From Sphingomonas aquatilis (GTDB lineage Bacteria; Pseudomonadota; Alphaproteobacteria; Sphingomonadales; Sphingomonadaceae): a stretch of 64,000 nt of DNA. A program made the position numbers and the translations under genes. Positions 16,638 through 26,117 of this stretch are shown in pieces. How positions within the stretch are numbered: position 1 is the first letter of the stretch; each line of letters opens with the position of its first letter. The notes under the pieces were generated by a model. That model worked only from the letters and a program-made list of their open reading frames with translations, was not told the origin of the DNA and did not search any database. The stretch covers positions 868,001 through 932,000 of the forward strand of contig NZ_JACIDB010000001.1 in assembly GCF_014196115.1 (NCBI RefSeq), given 5' to 3'.

Positions 16638-17687
16638 GTGACGACGGATACGATGACGGACACGACGATCGGCACGACGCTGATGCGCGCCGAGACGCTG
16701 GAGGCGGGGGCGACCGTCGCGCGGCTGGTGGCACGCAACGCCGAGGCGCTGACCGCGCTGGGCGAACGCCTGCGTGCGAACGCGCCCGACGTCGTCGTTA
16801 CCTGCGCCCGCGGGTCGTCCGATCATGCCGCGACCTATGGCAAATATCTGATCGAGACGATGGTCGGCGTGCCGGTCGCGTCCGCGGCGCCCTCGGTCGT
16901 GTCGCTGTTCGATGCGCCGGTGTCGACGCGCCGCGCGCTGTGCATCGCGATTTCGCAATCGGGCCGCAGCCCGGACCTGCTCGCGACCGTCGAGGCGCAT
17001 GCCAAGGCGGGGGCGGAGGTGGTCGCACTGGTGAACGACGAAACGTCGCCGCTCGCCGAGATGGCGGATACGCTGCTCGCGCTGTCGGCGGGGCCGGAGA
17101 AGTCGGTCGCGGCCACCAAGTCGTGCATCGCGGCGATGGCGGGTCTTGCCGCGCTGGTCGCGGCCTGGTCGGGCGACGAGGCGCTGAAGGCGGCGGTCGC
17201 GGCGCTGCCCGAACAGCTCGATGCGGCAGTGACGCTCGACTGGAACGCGGGCGTGGACGTGCTCGCCGAGGCCAAGCAAATGTTCGTGATCGGTCGCGGC
17301 TATGGCTTCGGCGTGGCGCAGGAATGCGCGCTGAAGCTGAAGGAAACCTGCCAGTTGCAGGCTGAGCCGTTCAGCGCCGCCGAGGTTCGTCATGGCCCGA
17401 TGGCGATCGTCGGCGAAGGCTATCCGGTGCTGGCGCTCGCCACGTCCGACGCGGCGGGCGAGGACGTAATGGCGGTGGTCGAGACGTTCCGCGAACGCGG
17501 CGCGGCGGTGCTGGCGGCGCATGCCGGCGACGACCGCGCGAACCTGCCGGCGCTGGAGGCGCATCCGGCGGTGCAGCCGATCCTGATGCTGGCGAGCTTC
17601 TATGGCCTCGCCGAAGCGCTGTCGCGGCATCGCGGGCTCGACCCCGATTCGCCACCGCATCTCGCCAAGGTGACGCGCACGCTATGA
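16638..17687 (+). CDS. nagB-II: SIS-domain glucosamine-6-phosphate deaminase (NagB-II type)
   Basis: A 349-residue protein with two SIS domains and no glutaminase domain. It converts GlcN-6-P to fructose-6-P and ammonia. Phosphosugar-binding serine loops are visible as CARGSSDHAATYGK (about 55-68) and AISQSGRSPDLL (about 103-114). The C-terminal half has ALKLKETCQLQAEPF and AEVRHGPMAI, as in GlmS isomerase domains. This type replaces classical NagB in many alphaproteobacteria. It starts with GTG after GAAGGG, and its stop overlaps nagA by four bases. AgaS-like activity on galactosamine-6-P is the main alternative, but nagA and the GlcNAc transporter argue for GlcN. Confidence 0.9.
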   Translation: MTTDTMTDTTIGTTLMRAETLEAGATVARLVARNAEALTALGERLRANAPDVVVTCARGSSDHAATYGKYLIETMVGVPVASAAPSVVSLFDAPVSTRRALCIAISQSGRSPDLLATVEAHAKAGAEVVALVNDETSPLAEMADTLLALSAGPEKSVAATKSCIAAMAGLAALVAAWSGDEALKAAVAALPEQLDAAVTLDWNAGVDVLAEAKQMFVIGRGYGFGVAQECALKLKETCQLQAEPFSAAEVRHGPMAIVGEGYPVLALATSDAAGEDVMAVVETFRERGAAVLAAHAGDDRANLPALEAHPAVQPILMLASFYGLAEALSRHRGLDPDSPPHLAKVTRTL

Positions 17688-18859
17688 GCACCGCCCATCG
17701 CTTCACCAACGGCCACGTCGTGGTCGGCGATGCCGTGTGGCGCGGCGCCGAGATCGTCGTCACCGGCGATCGGATCGCGAGCATCCGCCCGCTCGACGGC
17801 GCGGCGACCGATGCGGTCGACCTGGAGGGGGGCTGGGTGATGCCCGGCTTCATCGACACGCAGGTCAACGGCGGCGGCGGCGTGCTGCTGAACGACGAGC
17901 CGACCGTCGAGGGCGTGCGCGCCATCGCCGCGGCGCACGCGCGCTATGGCACGACCGCGCTGATGCCGACGCTGATCAGCGACACGCCCGACCGGATCGC
18001 GCTGGCGCTGGATGCCGTCGATCAGGCGATCGGTGCGGGCGTGCCGGGCGTCGTCGGCGTGCATATCGAAGGGCCGTTCCTGAACGTCGCGCGCAAGGGC
18101 ATCCACGATGCCGGGCGCTTCCGCCTGCTCGACGAAGAAATGGTCGCGCTGCTCGCCAAGCCGCGGCGCGGCGTGACGATGGTGACGATCGCGCCCGAAC
18201 TCGCGAACATCGAGCATATCCGCCGGTTGGCGGCGGCTGGCGTGCGCGTCAGCGCGGGGCATACCGAAGTGCCCTATGACACGGCGCTCGCGGCGTTCGA
18301 CGCCGGGCTGACGGGAATTACCCATCTGTTCAACGCGATGCCCGCGATGGTGCAGCGGACGCCGGGCCTGGTCGGCGCTGCGCTGGACGATCCGCGGCCT
18401 TGGTGCGGGCTGATCGTCGATGGCGTGCATGTCGCGCCCGCCGTGCTGCGCATCGCGATCCGCGCGCGCGGGCCGGAGCGGATGATGCTCGTCACCGACG
18501 CCATGTCCTCGGTCGGCGCGGAGCATAAGGACTTCGTGCTGCAAGGGCGCCAGATCCGCGTGGCGGACGGCATCTGCGCGTATGAGGACGGTACGCTCGC
18601 CGGATCGGACCTCGACATGGCGACCGCGGTGGCCAATGCGATGGGCATGCTGGGGCTGGAGCCGGCGGTGGCGGCGCGGATGGCGGCGGGCAATCCCGCG
18701 GCCTTCCTGGGCCTGGAGGCGGAGCGGGGCACGCTCGCCGCCGGGCTGCGCGCGGACTGGGCGCGACTGACCGCGGCGATGGCGCCGGTCGAAACGGTGA
18801 TCGGCGGCGTCGCGGTGCCGGGCGCCGCGGCGAAAGAGCATGAGGCGGTAAACGCATGA
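17684..18859 (+). CDS. nagA: N-acetylglucosamine-6-phosphate deacetylase
   Basis: A 391-residue amidohydrolase that removes acetate from GlcNAc-6-P, the step between uptake and deamination. Metal and catalytic motifs are all present: PGFIDTQVNGGGG (about 55-67), HIEGPFLN with the metal-binding Glu (His about 127), SAGHTE (about 190), THLFNAM (about 212) and LVTDAMSSVG with the catalytic Asp about 272. Length is normal for the family. ATGA overlaps join it to the deaminase gene before and the GH2 gene after. Confidence 0.95.
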   Translation: MSTAHRFTNGHVVVGDAVWRGAEIVVTGDRIASIRPLDGAATDAVDLEGGWVMPGFIDTQVNGGGGVLLNDEPTVEGVRAIAAAHARYGTTALMPTLISDTPDRIALALDAVDQAIGAGVPGVVGVHIEGPFLNVARKGIHDAGRFRLLDEEMVALLAKPRRGVTMVTIAPELANIEHIRRLAAAGVRVSAGHTEVPYDTALAAFDAGLTGITHLFNAMPAMVQRTPGLVGAALDDPRPWCGLIVDGVHVAPAVLRIAIRARGPERMMLVTDAMSSVGAEHKDFVLQGRQIRVADGICAYEDGTLAGSDLDMATAVANAMGMLGLEPAVAARMAAGNPAAFLGLEAERGTLAAGLRADWARLTAAMAPVETVIGGVAVPGAAAKEHEAVNA

Positions 18860-21768
18860 CGATCGACCGGCGGCAGCTTCTCGGGACAGCCGCCGGAGCC
18901 GGCCTGACATTGGGTTTGTCGGCGGGGTTGCCCGCCATCGCCTCCGCCAGGAGCGCGACGGGCTATGGCGCGCTGCCGATGCCGCCGCCCACCGATCGGC
19001 TGCCCGATCCGCTGCCGGTGATCGATCCGTCGCGGATCGGCTTCGACACGGGCTGGCTGTTCCATGAGGGCGACGTGATCGTGCCGCCCGCGACGACGCA
19101 CGAAGAGACGTATCTGCGCGCCAAGGCGGGCAACGCCCGCGGCGCGGCGGCGATGGACTATGACGACAGCGAATGGCGCCCCGTCACGCTGCCGCACGAC
19201 TGGGCAAGCTTCCAGCCGTTCGTCGAAAGCGCCAATCCGTCGCAGGGCTACCGTCCGCGCGGGATCGGCTGGTATCGCCGTGCCTTCCGCCTCGATCCCG
19301 CCGACGAGGGGCGTTACCTGGAATTACAGTTCGACGGCATCGCGACCAATGCGACCGTCTGGGTGAACGGCAGTCCGGTCGCGCACAATTGGTCGGGCTA
19401 TAACAGCCTCTACCTCGACATCACGCCGTTCGCCCGGTTCGGGGATGCGCTGAACGTCGTGGCGATCCGCGTCGATGCCGATGCCATGGAGGGCTGGTGG
19501 TACGAAGGTGCCGGCCTGTACCGCCATGCGTGGCTGGCGCGCCGCGCACCGGTGTCGATCGAGACCGATGGCGTGCATTGCGATCCGCGCCATGATGGCG
19601 GCGACGCCTGGCGCGTGCCGGTGACCGTCACCGCGCGTTCGACCGAGGCGGCGCCGGTGCGCGTGCGCGCGGTGGCGAGCCTGGTCGATCCCGACGGGCG
19701 GACCGTCGCGACTGCGACGAGCGAGCTGGTGGCGGTGCCATCGCTCGACGCTGCGGAGCTGACGACGACGCTGACCATCGCGCGCCCGCAGCGCTGGTCG
19801 GTCGAGACGCCGACGCTCTACACGGTGGCGGTGGCTCTGGAACGCGACGGCAAGAGCGTCGACGCGCGGCGGGTGCAGGTGGGCTTCCGCACGATCCGCT
19901 TCGATGCCGACAAGGGCCTCTTTTTAAACGATCAGCACGTCAAGCTGAAGGGCGTGTGCCTGCATCTTGACCATGCCGGCGTCGGCACGGCGGTGCCCGA
20001 CACGCTGCTGATGTGGCGGCTGGAGCGGCTGAAGGAGCTGGGTTGCAACGCGATCCGCTGTTCGCACAACGCGCCCACCACCGCCTTCCTGCAACTCTGC
20101 GACCGGATGGGTTTCCTCGTCATGGACGAGAACCGCAACTTCAATCCCTCGCCCGATTATATGGCGCAGCTGGAATGGCTGGTGCGGCGCGACCGCAATC
20201 ACCCCAGCGTCATCCTGTGGTCGGTCTTCAACGAAGAGCCGATGCAGGGCACCTCGGCGGGCGTCGAGATGGTGCGGCGGATGGAAGCGGCGGTGCGCCG
20301 CCTCGACGACAGCCGGCCGGTGACCGCGGCGATGAATGGGTCGTTCTTCAACCCGCACAATGTGTCGAGCGTCGTCGACGTCGTCGGGTTCAATTATTAT
20401 CCGGGCGATTACGACAAGTTCCATCGCCTGAATCCGACCAAGCCGATGACGAGTTCGGAGGATACCAGCGCATTCATGACGCGCGGCGCCTTTGCCGACG
20501 ATGCCGCGGCGCATGTCCTGTCGTCGATGGACGATCATGCCGCGGCCTGGGGCGAGACGCATCGCGCCGGCTGGGCGAAGATCGCAGGCCGGCCGTTCGT
20601 CGCGGGCGGCTTCGTTTGGACGGGCTTCGACTATCATGGCGAGCCGACGCCCTACGTCTGGCCGACGATCGCGAGCTTCTTCGGGATCCTCGACCTCTGC
20701 GGTTTTCGCAAGACCGCCTATGACATCCACCGCGCCGGCTGGATCGACGACGCACCCGTCATCGGCATCGCGCCGCACTGGACGTGGCCGGGCAAGGAAG
20801 GCCAGCCGATCAAGCTGCTCGTCATGTCCAATGCGGAACGGATCGTCGTGAAGCTGAACGGCCGGGTTGTCGGCGAGGGGGCGGTCGATCGGCTGATGGG
20901 GAACAGCTTTACCGTCTCCTATGCGCCGGGAACGCTGGAGGCGATCGCGTATCGCGGCGGGCGCGAGGTCGCGCGGGCGGGGCATGAGACGGTCGGCGCG
21001 CCGGTCGCGCTGCGCCTGACGCCGGCGCGGCGTGTGATGGCGGGCGATGGCGAGGACGTGCAGCCCGTCACCGTCGATGCGGTGGATGCCAAGGGCCGGC
21101 ACGTGCCGACCGCGAACCTGCTGGTCGGCTTCGCGATCGAGGGCGCGGCGATCATCGGGCTGGGCAATGGTGACCCCAACAGCCACGAGCCCGAAAAGGG
21201 CAATGCCCGATCGCTCTTCAACGGACTGGCGCAGGTGATCGTGCAGGCGGATGCGGCGCCGCGCGGGCGCATCACGCTGCGCGCGACGGCGCCCGGCCTG
21301 AAGCCGGCGACGCTGCGGATCGACCGGCTGGCGGCGACGCCGCGGGTGCAGGTGCCGACGGCGACGATGGTACGCACGATCGATTCGTGGCGTCGCTCGC
21401 CGCGGCTGAGCGCCAAGCCCGACGCCAGCCTGGCGCCCGCCGATGGCGACAACAACAGCTGGAGCTTCGTCCGCAGCGGGACCGCGACCGCAGCCGAACC
21501 GCAAGGCGGCTGGCAGGTCTATCGCGCGCGCGTGACGCCGATCCGCGCGATCGCCGCCAAGGGGGGGCGCATCGCCTTTGCCGCGGTCGCCGGGCGGGCG
21601 GAGCTGTGGGTGGACGGCGTACGGCTCGCCGACAAGGCGGATGCGGCGACCGGACCAATTACAGCCGCCCTGCCGGCTGGTGCTGGCGAGCGGACTATCG
21701 TGTTGATCGTGCAGGCGGATGCGCAGGCGCCGTCGGGAATTGTCGGGCCCGTTGCACTCTCCCGTTGA
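18856..21768 (+). CDS. GH2 beta-galactosidase-like enzyme, Tat-exported
   Basis: A 970-residue GH2 enzyme. It has a twin-arginine signal (DRRQLLGTAAGAGLTLG), the sugar-binding jelly-roll (about 55-230), an Ig-like domain and a catalytic barrel. The acid/base is in SVFNEEP (Glu about 460). The likely nucleophile is in TSSEDTSAFMTRG (Glu about 535), followed by GGFVWTGFDYHGEPTPY. A DUF4982-type domain and a C-terminal accessory beta domain follow. This layout is that of exported beta-galactosidases, and removal of terminal galactose from complex N-glycans would fit the locus. It is the only glycosidase cotranscribed with the nag genes, and it starts inside the nagA stop (ATGA). Galactose versus another beta-sugar cannot be decided from sequence. 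Confidence 0.85.
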   Translation: MTIDRRQLLGTAAGAGLTLGLSAGLPAIASARSATGYGALPMPPPTDRLPDPLPVIDPSRIGFDTGWLFHEGDVIVPPATTHEETYLRAKAGNARGAAAMDYDDSEWRPVTLPHDWASFQPFVESANPSQGYRPRGIGWYRRAFRLDPADEGRYLELQFDGIATNATVWVNGSPVAHNWSGYNSLYLDITPFARFGDALNVVAIRVDADAMEGWWYEGAGLYRHAWLARRAPVSIETDGVHCDPRHDGGDAWRVPVTVTARSTEAAPVRVRAVASLVDPDGRTVATATSELVAVPSLDAAELTTTLTIARPQRWSVETPTLYTVAVALERDGKSVDARRVQVGFRTIRFDADKGLFLNDQHVKLKGVCLHLDHAGVGTAVPDTLLMWRLERLKELGCNAIRCSHNAPTTAFLQLCDRMGFLVMDENRNFNPSPDYMAQLEWLVRRDRNHPSVILWSVFNEEPMQGTSAGVEMVRRMEAAVRRLDDSRPVTAAMNGSFFNPHNVSSVVDVVGFNYYPGDYDKFHRLNPTKPMTSSEDTSAFMTRGAFADDAAAHVLSSMDDHAAAWGETHRAGWAKIAGRPFVAGGFVWTGFDYHGEPTPYVWPTIASFFGILDLCGFRKTAYDIHRAGWIDDAPVIGIAPHWTWPGKEGQPIKLLVMSNAERIVVKLNGRVVGEGAVDRLMGNSFTVSYAPGTLEAIAYRGGREVARAGHETVGAPVALRLTPARRVMAGDGEDVQPVTVDAVDAKGRHVPTANLLVGFAIEGAAIIGLGNGDPNSHEPEKGNARSLFNGLAQVIVQADAAPRGRITLRATAPGLKPATLRIDRLAATPRVQVPTATMVRTIDSWRRSPRLSAKPDASLAPADGDNNSWSFVRSGTATAAEPQGGWQVYRARVTPIRAIAAKGGRIAFAAVAGRAELWVDGVRLADKADAATGPITAALPAGAGERTIVLIVQADAQAPSGIVGPVALSR

Positions 21769-21807
21769 TGTTACAGATTTACTTTGCGATTGGTATTCAA
21801 TCGGTAT
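21768..21807. promoter_or_regulatory. Candidate control region of nagFE
   Basis: The 95-base gap before nagF holds ATGTTACAG (21768-21776), also found before the TonB receptor. It also holds TTGGTATTC and a second GGTAT 11 bases later (21792-21796 and 21803-21807), one helical turn apart. TTGGTATT is shared with the sequence before GH20. I infer a GntR-regulator site over the nagF promoter. Confidence 0.4.
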
Positions 21808-21863
21808 GATCGCCCCGTCAGGGAGCGGTATCGGACGGCGGCAACGGCCGAAGGGATGACGGG

Positions 21864-24362
21864 ATGATCAACGTGCAGCTGAAGGCGCCGCTGGCAGGAT
21901 GGGTGCTGCCGCTCAGCGGGATTCCCGATCCGGTCTTCGCCGAGGGCATGATGGGGCCGGGGCTGGGCATCGATCCCGTCGGCGACACGCTGCATGCCCC
22001 CTGCGACGCGACCGTGCTGACCGTTCATGCCGCCGGCCATGCCGTGACGCTGGGCCTTGGCGAGGGCGTCGCGCTGCTGATGCATATCGGCATCGATACC
22101 GTCGCGATGGCCGGCAAGGGCTTCACGCCGCTGGTCTCGCCCGGTGATGCAGTGCGCAGCGGCGATCCGCTGATCCGCTTCGATCTCGACGCCGTGGTGC
22201 TCGGCGCCGCATCCGCGGTCACGCCGGTGATCGTCGTCGAGGGCGCCGCGGTGTCGCTGACCGATGCGGCGGGGGAAGGGCTGGTCGCGGTCGGCGATCC
22301 GCTGGTCCGCATCGTCGGCGGAGCATCCGACGCCGCGACCGCCGCCGCGTCCGGCGAGACGGTGCGCCACGAGACGATCGTGCGCCTGCCGCACGGGCTG
22401 CACGCGCGCCCGGCCGCGCGGATCGTCGCGGCGGTGCGCGAGAGTGGCGCCGACGTCCAGCTCATCGCGGCGGGCCAGACGGCTGCGGCATCGAGCCCGA
22501 TCGCCTTGCTGTCGCTGGGCCTTGCGACGGGCAGCCCGGTGACGATCGTCGCACGCGGCAGCGGTGCCGAGGGGGTGATCGCCGCGATCGAGGCGTTGTT
22601 GACGCATGAGGTGGAAGATGGCGCGGCGCCGGCCCCCGCCGCCCGGCCGGTGGTGCGCGCCACCCCGGCGACGCTGCCGCCGGGCGTGCTGGGCGGCGTG
22701 TCGGCGGCGCCGGGCCTCGCGATCGGCCCCGCCTGCTGGCTGCGCGCCGAACTGCCCGACGTGCCCAGCACCGGCGAGGGTGTCGTCGTCGAGCGCGAGC
22801 GGCTCGCCGCCGCCATCGCCAGCGTCGATGAAGCGCTGGATGCAGAGGCGGCGCGCCCCGGCCATCTCGGCGGCGTGCTGCAGGCGCATCGCGCGATCCT
22901 GGCCGATCCGGATCTGCGCGCGCGTGCCGATGCGGCGGTGGCCAACGGTCTGTCCGCCGCCGCGGCGATGCTGAGCGCGGCGGAGACGCAGGGCGCGGCG
23001 CTGCGCGCCTCCGGCAACGCGCGCATCGCCGAGCGGGCGGACGACATTCGCGACGTGGCGCTGCGGGTCGTGCATGCGATCCTCGGCACGCAGCCGGCCT
23101 TGGCCAGCGTGCCCGCAGGGGCGATCGTGCTTGCCGACGAATTGCTGCCGTCGCAGCTGGGCGCGCTGTCGGCGGCGCAGGTGGCGGGCTTCGCCCTGGC
23201 GGGCGGCGGGCCGACGTCGCACGTCGCGATCCTCGCCGCGGGTATGGGTGTGCCGATGGTGGTGGCGCTCGGCACGGCGATCGACGCGATCGACGATGGC
23301 GCGGTGCTGATGCTCGACGCCGATGCCGCGATCCTGATCCCCAACCCGACCGAGGAATGCCTTGCCGCCGCGCGCGACACGATCGCGCAGCGCGCCGCGG
23401 ACGAAGCGGCGGCGCTGGCGGCGGGCGACCGCCCGGCGACGACCGCGGACGGACAGGCGATCCATGTCTATGCCAACCTCGGCAACCTCGCCGATGCGCA
23501 AGCCGCCGCGGCGCAGGGGGCGGAGGGCTGCGGCCTGTTGCGCACCGAATTCCTGTTCCTCGATCGGGCGACGCCGCCCGACGTCGCGGAACAGGCGGCG
23601 GATTATCGCGGCATCGTCGCGGCGTTGCCCGACCGGCCCGTCGTGATCCGCCTGCTCGACGTCGGCGGCGACAAGCCGGCGCCTTATCTGGACATCCCCA
23701 CAGAAGAGAACCCCGCGCTCGGCCTGCGCGGCATCCGCGTCGCGCTCGCCCGGCCCGAGGTGCTCGATGCGCAGCTGCGCGCGATCCTCTCCGTCCCCGA
23801 TGTCGCGCGGTGCCGCATCATGGTGCCGATGGTCGCGAGCGTCGACGAGATGGTCGCGGTGCGCGCCGCGCTCGATGCCCTGCGGGACGAACTCGGCGTT
23901 GGCCCGGTGCAACTCGGCGCGATGGTCGAAACTCCCGCCGCCGCCGCGACCGCGGACCTGATTGCGGCGCACAGCGACTTCCTGTCGATCGGCAGCAACG
24001 ACCTCACCCAATATGTGCTGGCGATGGACCGCGGCAATCCGGCGCTCGCCGCCGGGATCGACGGCCTGCACCCCGCCGTGCTGCGCCTGATCGAGATGAC
24101 CTGCCGCGGCGCGGCGACGCGCGGCGTGCCGGTCAGCGTCTGCGGTGGCCTCGCCGCCGATCCACTCGCCGCGCCCATCCTGGTCGGCCTCGGCGTGCGC
24201 ACGCTGTCGGTGCCGCCGGCACGGGTGCCCGCGATCAAGGCGCTCGTGGCGCGGCTGACGCTGCCCGCGGTGCAGGACCTTGCCGCCGCCGCGCTCTCTG
24301 CCGCCAGTGCCGCCGAGGTCCGCGGCCGTGCCCGACGTTTCGCCGAGGAGGCCGCCCGATGA
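21864..24362 (+). CDS. nagF: PTS IIA(Glc-type)-HPr-EI fusion protein
   Basis: An 832-residue cytoplasmic fusion that carries phosphate from PEP to the membrane permease. Domains in order are IIA of the glucose/GlcNAc type (about 1-150, active His about 74 in LLMHIGIDTV), HPr (about 168-255, active His about 180 in LPHGLHARPA), and Enzyme I (about 270-832). Enzyme I has its active His about 453 in GGGPTSHVAIL and the PEP-binding block LRTEFLFLDR and GSNDLTQY further on. All three phosphorylated histidines are present. With nagE this makes a self-sufficient GlcNAc PTS that does not need general PTS proteins. It overlaps nagE by ATGA. The same two-protein arrangement is known as NagF/NagE in Ralstonia. 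Confidence 0.95.
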   Translation: MINVQLKAPLAGWVLPLSGIPDPVFAEGMMGPGLGIDPVGDTLHAPCDATVLTVHAAGHAVTLGLGEGVALLMHIGIDTVAMAGKGFTPLVSPGDAVRSGDPLIRFDLDAVVLGAASAVTPVIVVEGAAVSLTDAAGEGLVAVGDPLVRIVGGASDAATAAASGETVRHETIVRLPHGLHARPAARIVAAVRESGADVQLIAAGQTAAASSPIALLSLGLATGSPVTIVARGSGAEGVIAAIEALLTHEVEDGAAPAPAARPVVRATPATLPPGVLGGVSAAPGLAIGPACWLRAELPDVPSTGEGVVVERERLAAAIASVDEALDAEAARPGHLGGVLQAHRAILADPDLRARADAAVANGLSAAAAMLSAAETQGAALRASGNARIAERADDIRDVALRVVHAILGTQPALASVPAGAIVLADELLPSQLGALSAAQVAGFALAGGGPTSHVAILAAGMGVPMVVALGTAIDAIDDGAVLMLDADAAILIPNPTEECLAAARDTIAQRAADEAAALAAGDRPATTADGQAIHVYANLGNLADAQAAAAQGAEGCGLLRTEFLFLDRATPPDVAEQAADYRGIVAALPDRPVVIRLLDVGGDKPAPYLDIPTEENPALGLRGIRVALARPEVLDAQLRAILSVPDVARCRIMVPMVASVDEMVAVRAALDALRDELGVGPVQLGAMVETPAAAATADLIAAHSDFLSIGSNDLTQYVLAMDRGNPALAAGIDGLHPAVLRLIEMTCRGAATRGVPVSVCGGLAADPLAAPILVGLGVRTLSVPPARVPAIKALVARLTLPAVQDLAAAALSAASAAEVRGRARRFAEEAAR

Positions 24363-26071
24363 GCCAGTCCCGCTTTTCCGTGATGAGCTTCCTCCAGCCG
24401 CTCGGCCGCGCGTTGATGCTGCCGATCGCGGTGCTGCCCGTCGCCGGCCTGCTGCTGCGGCTGGGGCAGCCGGACCTCTTGAACATCGCCTTCGTCAGCG
24501 CGGCCGGGGATGCGATCTTCGCGCATCTTGGCCTGCTGTTCGCGGTGGGCGTCGCCACCGGCTTCGCCCGCGACGGTAACGGTGCCGCGGTGATGGCGGG
24601 CATCGTCTGCTATCTGACCATCGGCAACACCGCGCAGGTATTTCTCGTGCCGCCCCCCGGCACGGTGCCGCCGGGCACCGCGGATGCTATCGCCGCGACG
24701 TTGGCGACGGCGTGGAAGGGCGCGGCGATCGACAAGCTGCAGGTGCCGATCGGCATCATCGCAGGCCTGGTCGGTGGCCTGTTCTACAACCGCTTCGCCA
24801 CCGTGAAGCTGCCGGAATATCTCGCCTTCTTCGGTGGGCGGCGGCTGGTGCCGATCCTTGCCGGTTTCGCCGGCCTGGCGATCGGCGCGCTGCTGGGGCC
24901 GAGCTATGCGGGGATCAACGCGGGCGTCGATGCGCTGAGCCGCGGCGTCGTCGCCGCGGGCGGCTTCGGCCTGTTCGCCTTCGGCCTGCTCAACCGGCTG
25001 CTGTTGGTGACGGGGCTGCATCACATCCTCAACAATGTCGCCTATTTCGTCGTCGGTGATTATCACGGCAAGACCGGCGACCTGACGCGCTTCTTCGCCG
25101 GCGATCCGACCGCGGGCGGTTTCATGAGCGGGTTCTTCCCGGTCATGATGTTCGGCCTGCCCGCCGCCTGCCTGGCCATGTACCACGCCGCCGCGCCCGA
25201 TCGGCGCAAGACGGTGGGCGGCATGCTGTTCAGTCTTGCGCTCACCTCGTTCCTGACCGGCGTGACCGAGCCGATCGAGTTCAGCTTCATGTTCCTCGCG
25301 CCCGTGCTGTACGCGATCCACGCGGTGCTGACCGGCCTGTCGGAAGCGATCATGAACGCGCTCGGCGTGCGCATGGGCTATGGCTTTTCGGCGGGCCTGT
25401 TCGATTACGTGCTGAACTACGGCAAGGCGACGAAGCCGCTGATGCTGCTGCCCGTCGGTGCGGTCTATGCGCTGGTCTATTACTCGCTGTTCCGCTGGGC
25501 GATCGTGCGGTTCGACCTCAAGACGCCGGGCCGGGAGCCGGTGGAGGCGGGGGCCGCTCCCGCCGCTGTCGTCCCGGCGGATGCCAAGGCCGCGGCCTTC
25601 GTCGCGGCGCTCGGCGGGCGTGCAAACCTGCGCAGCATCGACGCCTGCGCCACGCGCCTGCGCCTGGGCGTGGCGGACGCCACCGCGATCGACGAAGCGC
25701 GCCTGCGCAGCCTCGGCGCGCGCGGCGTGCTGCGTCCGTCCGGGACGTCGGTGCAGGTGATCGTCGGCGGCATCGCGGATGCGCTCGCGATGGACATGCG
25801 CGCGGCGCTGGATGCGGGGGACGCGGCGGATGCGAGTGGGGGCGCCGCGCCTGTCGCTGCCGCGCCGAACCCGGCGGCGGAGTCGGTGGACCTGTCGCCG
25901 ACGCTGCAAGCGGCGCTCGGCGGCGGCGGCAATGTCGCCTCGGCCAGCCGCCACGGCACGCGTCTGCGCATCGTCGTTACCGATCGCAACCGCGTCGATG
26001 CCGCGGCGCTGGCCACCCAAGGCCGCGCGGTGGCCTGGGCCGCACCCGACACGCTGCACCTGCTGACCTGA
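24359..26071 (+). CDS. nagE: GlcNAc PTS permease IIC-IIB with extra IIB-like domain
   Basis: A 570-residue inner-membrane permease. The IIC domain (about 1-385) has about ten hydrophobic segments, LPIAVLPVAGLLLRLG near the start, HHILNN, and the TEPIEFSFMFLAPVLY block that binds sugar. A IIB domain (about 413-475) has the phospho-cysteine Cys about 430 in SIDACATRLRL. A second IIB-like domain (about 508-570) aligns to the first, but His (about 532, in ASRHGTRLRI) replaces the cysteine. The GlcNAc rather than glucose assignment rests on nagA, the deaminase and nagF next door. The start ATG overlaps the nagF stop. No clear terminator follows before tRNA-Gly. Confidence 0.93.
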   Translation: MSQSRFSVMSFLQPLGRALMLPIAVLPVAGLLLRLGQPDLLNIAFVSAAGDAIFAHLGLLFAVGVATGFARDGNGAAVMAGIVCYLTIGNTAQVFLVPPPGTVPPGTADAIAATLATAWKGAAIDKLQVPIGIIAGLVGGLFYNRFATVKLPEYLAFFGGRRLVPILAGFAGLAIGALLGPSYAGINAGVDALSRGVVAAGGFGLFAFGLLNRLLLVTGLHHILNNVAYFVVGDYHGKTGDLTRFFAGDPTAGGFMSGFFPVMMFGLPAACLAMYHAAAPDRRKTVGGMLFSLALTSFLTGVTEPIEFSFMFLAPVLYAIHAVLTGLSEAIMNALGVRMGYGFSAGLFDYVLNYGKATKPLMLLPVGAVYALVYYSLFRWAIVRFDLKTPGREPVEAGAAPAAVVPADAKAAAFVAALGGRANLRSIDACATRLRLGVADATAIDEARLRSLGARGVLRPSGTSVQVIVGGIADALAMDMRAALDAGDAADASGGAAPVAAAPNPAAESVDLSPTLQAALGGGGNVASASRHGTRLRIVVTDRNRVDAAALATQGRAVAWAAPDTLHLLT

Positions 26072-26117
26072 TACACCGCTTGCATCCCCGCGGCGGCCCG
26101 GCTAACCGGGCGCCTGC

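Noticed and set aside
23357..24358. A longer start for nagE reaching into nagF
   Set aside because: The sequence before 24359 in that frame is an out-of-frame reading of nagF. The ATGA overlap and MSQSRFSVMSFLQPLG start are clear.
26097..26112. GCCCGG-ctaa-CCGGGC hairpin as terminator of nagE
   Set aside because: The stem is only six bases and no T-run follows. It lies immediately before tRNA-Gly, so it is recorded here only.
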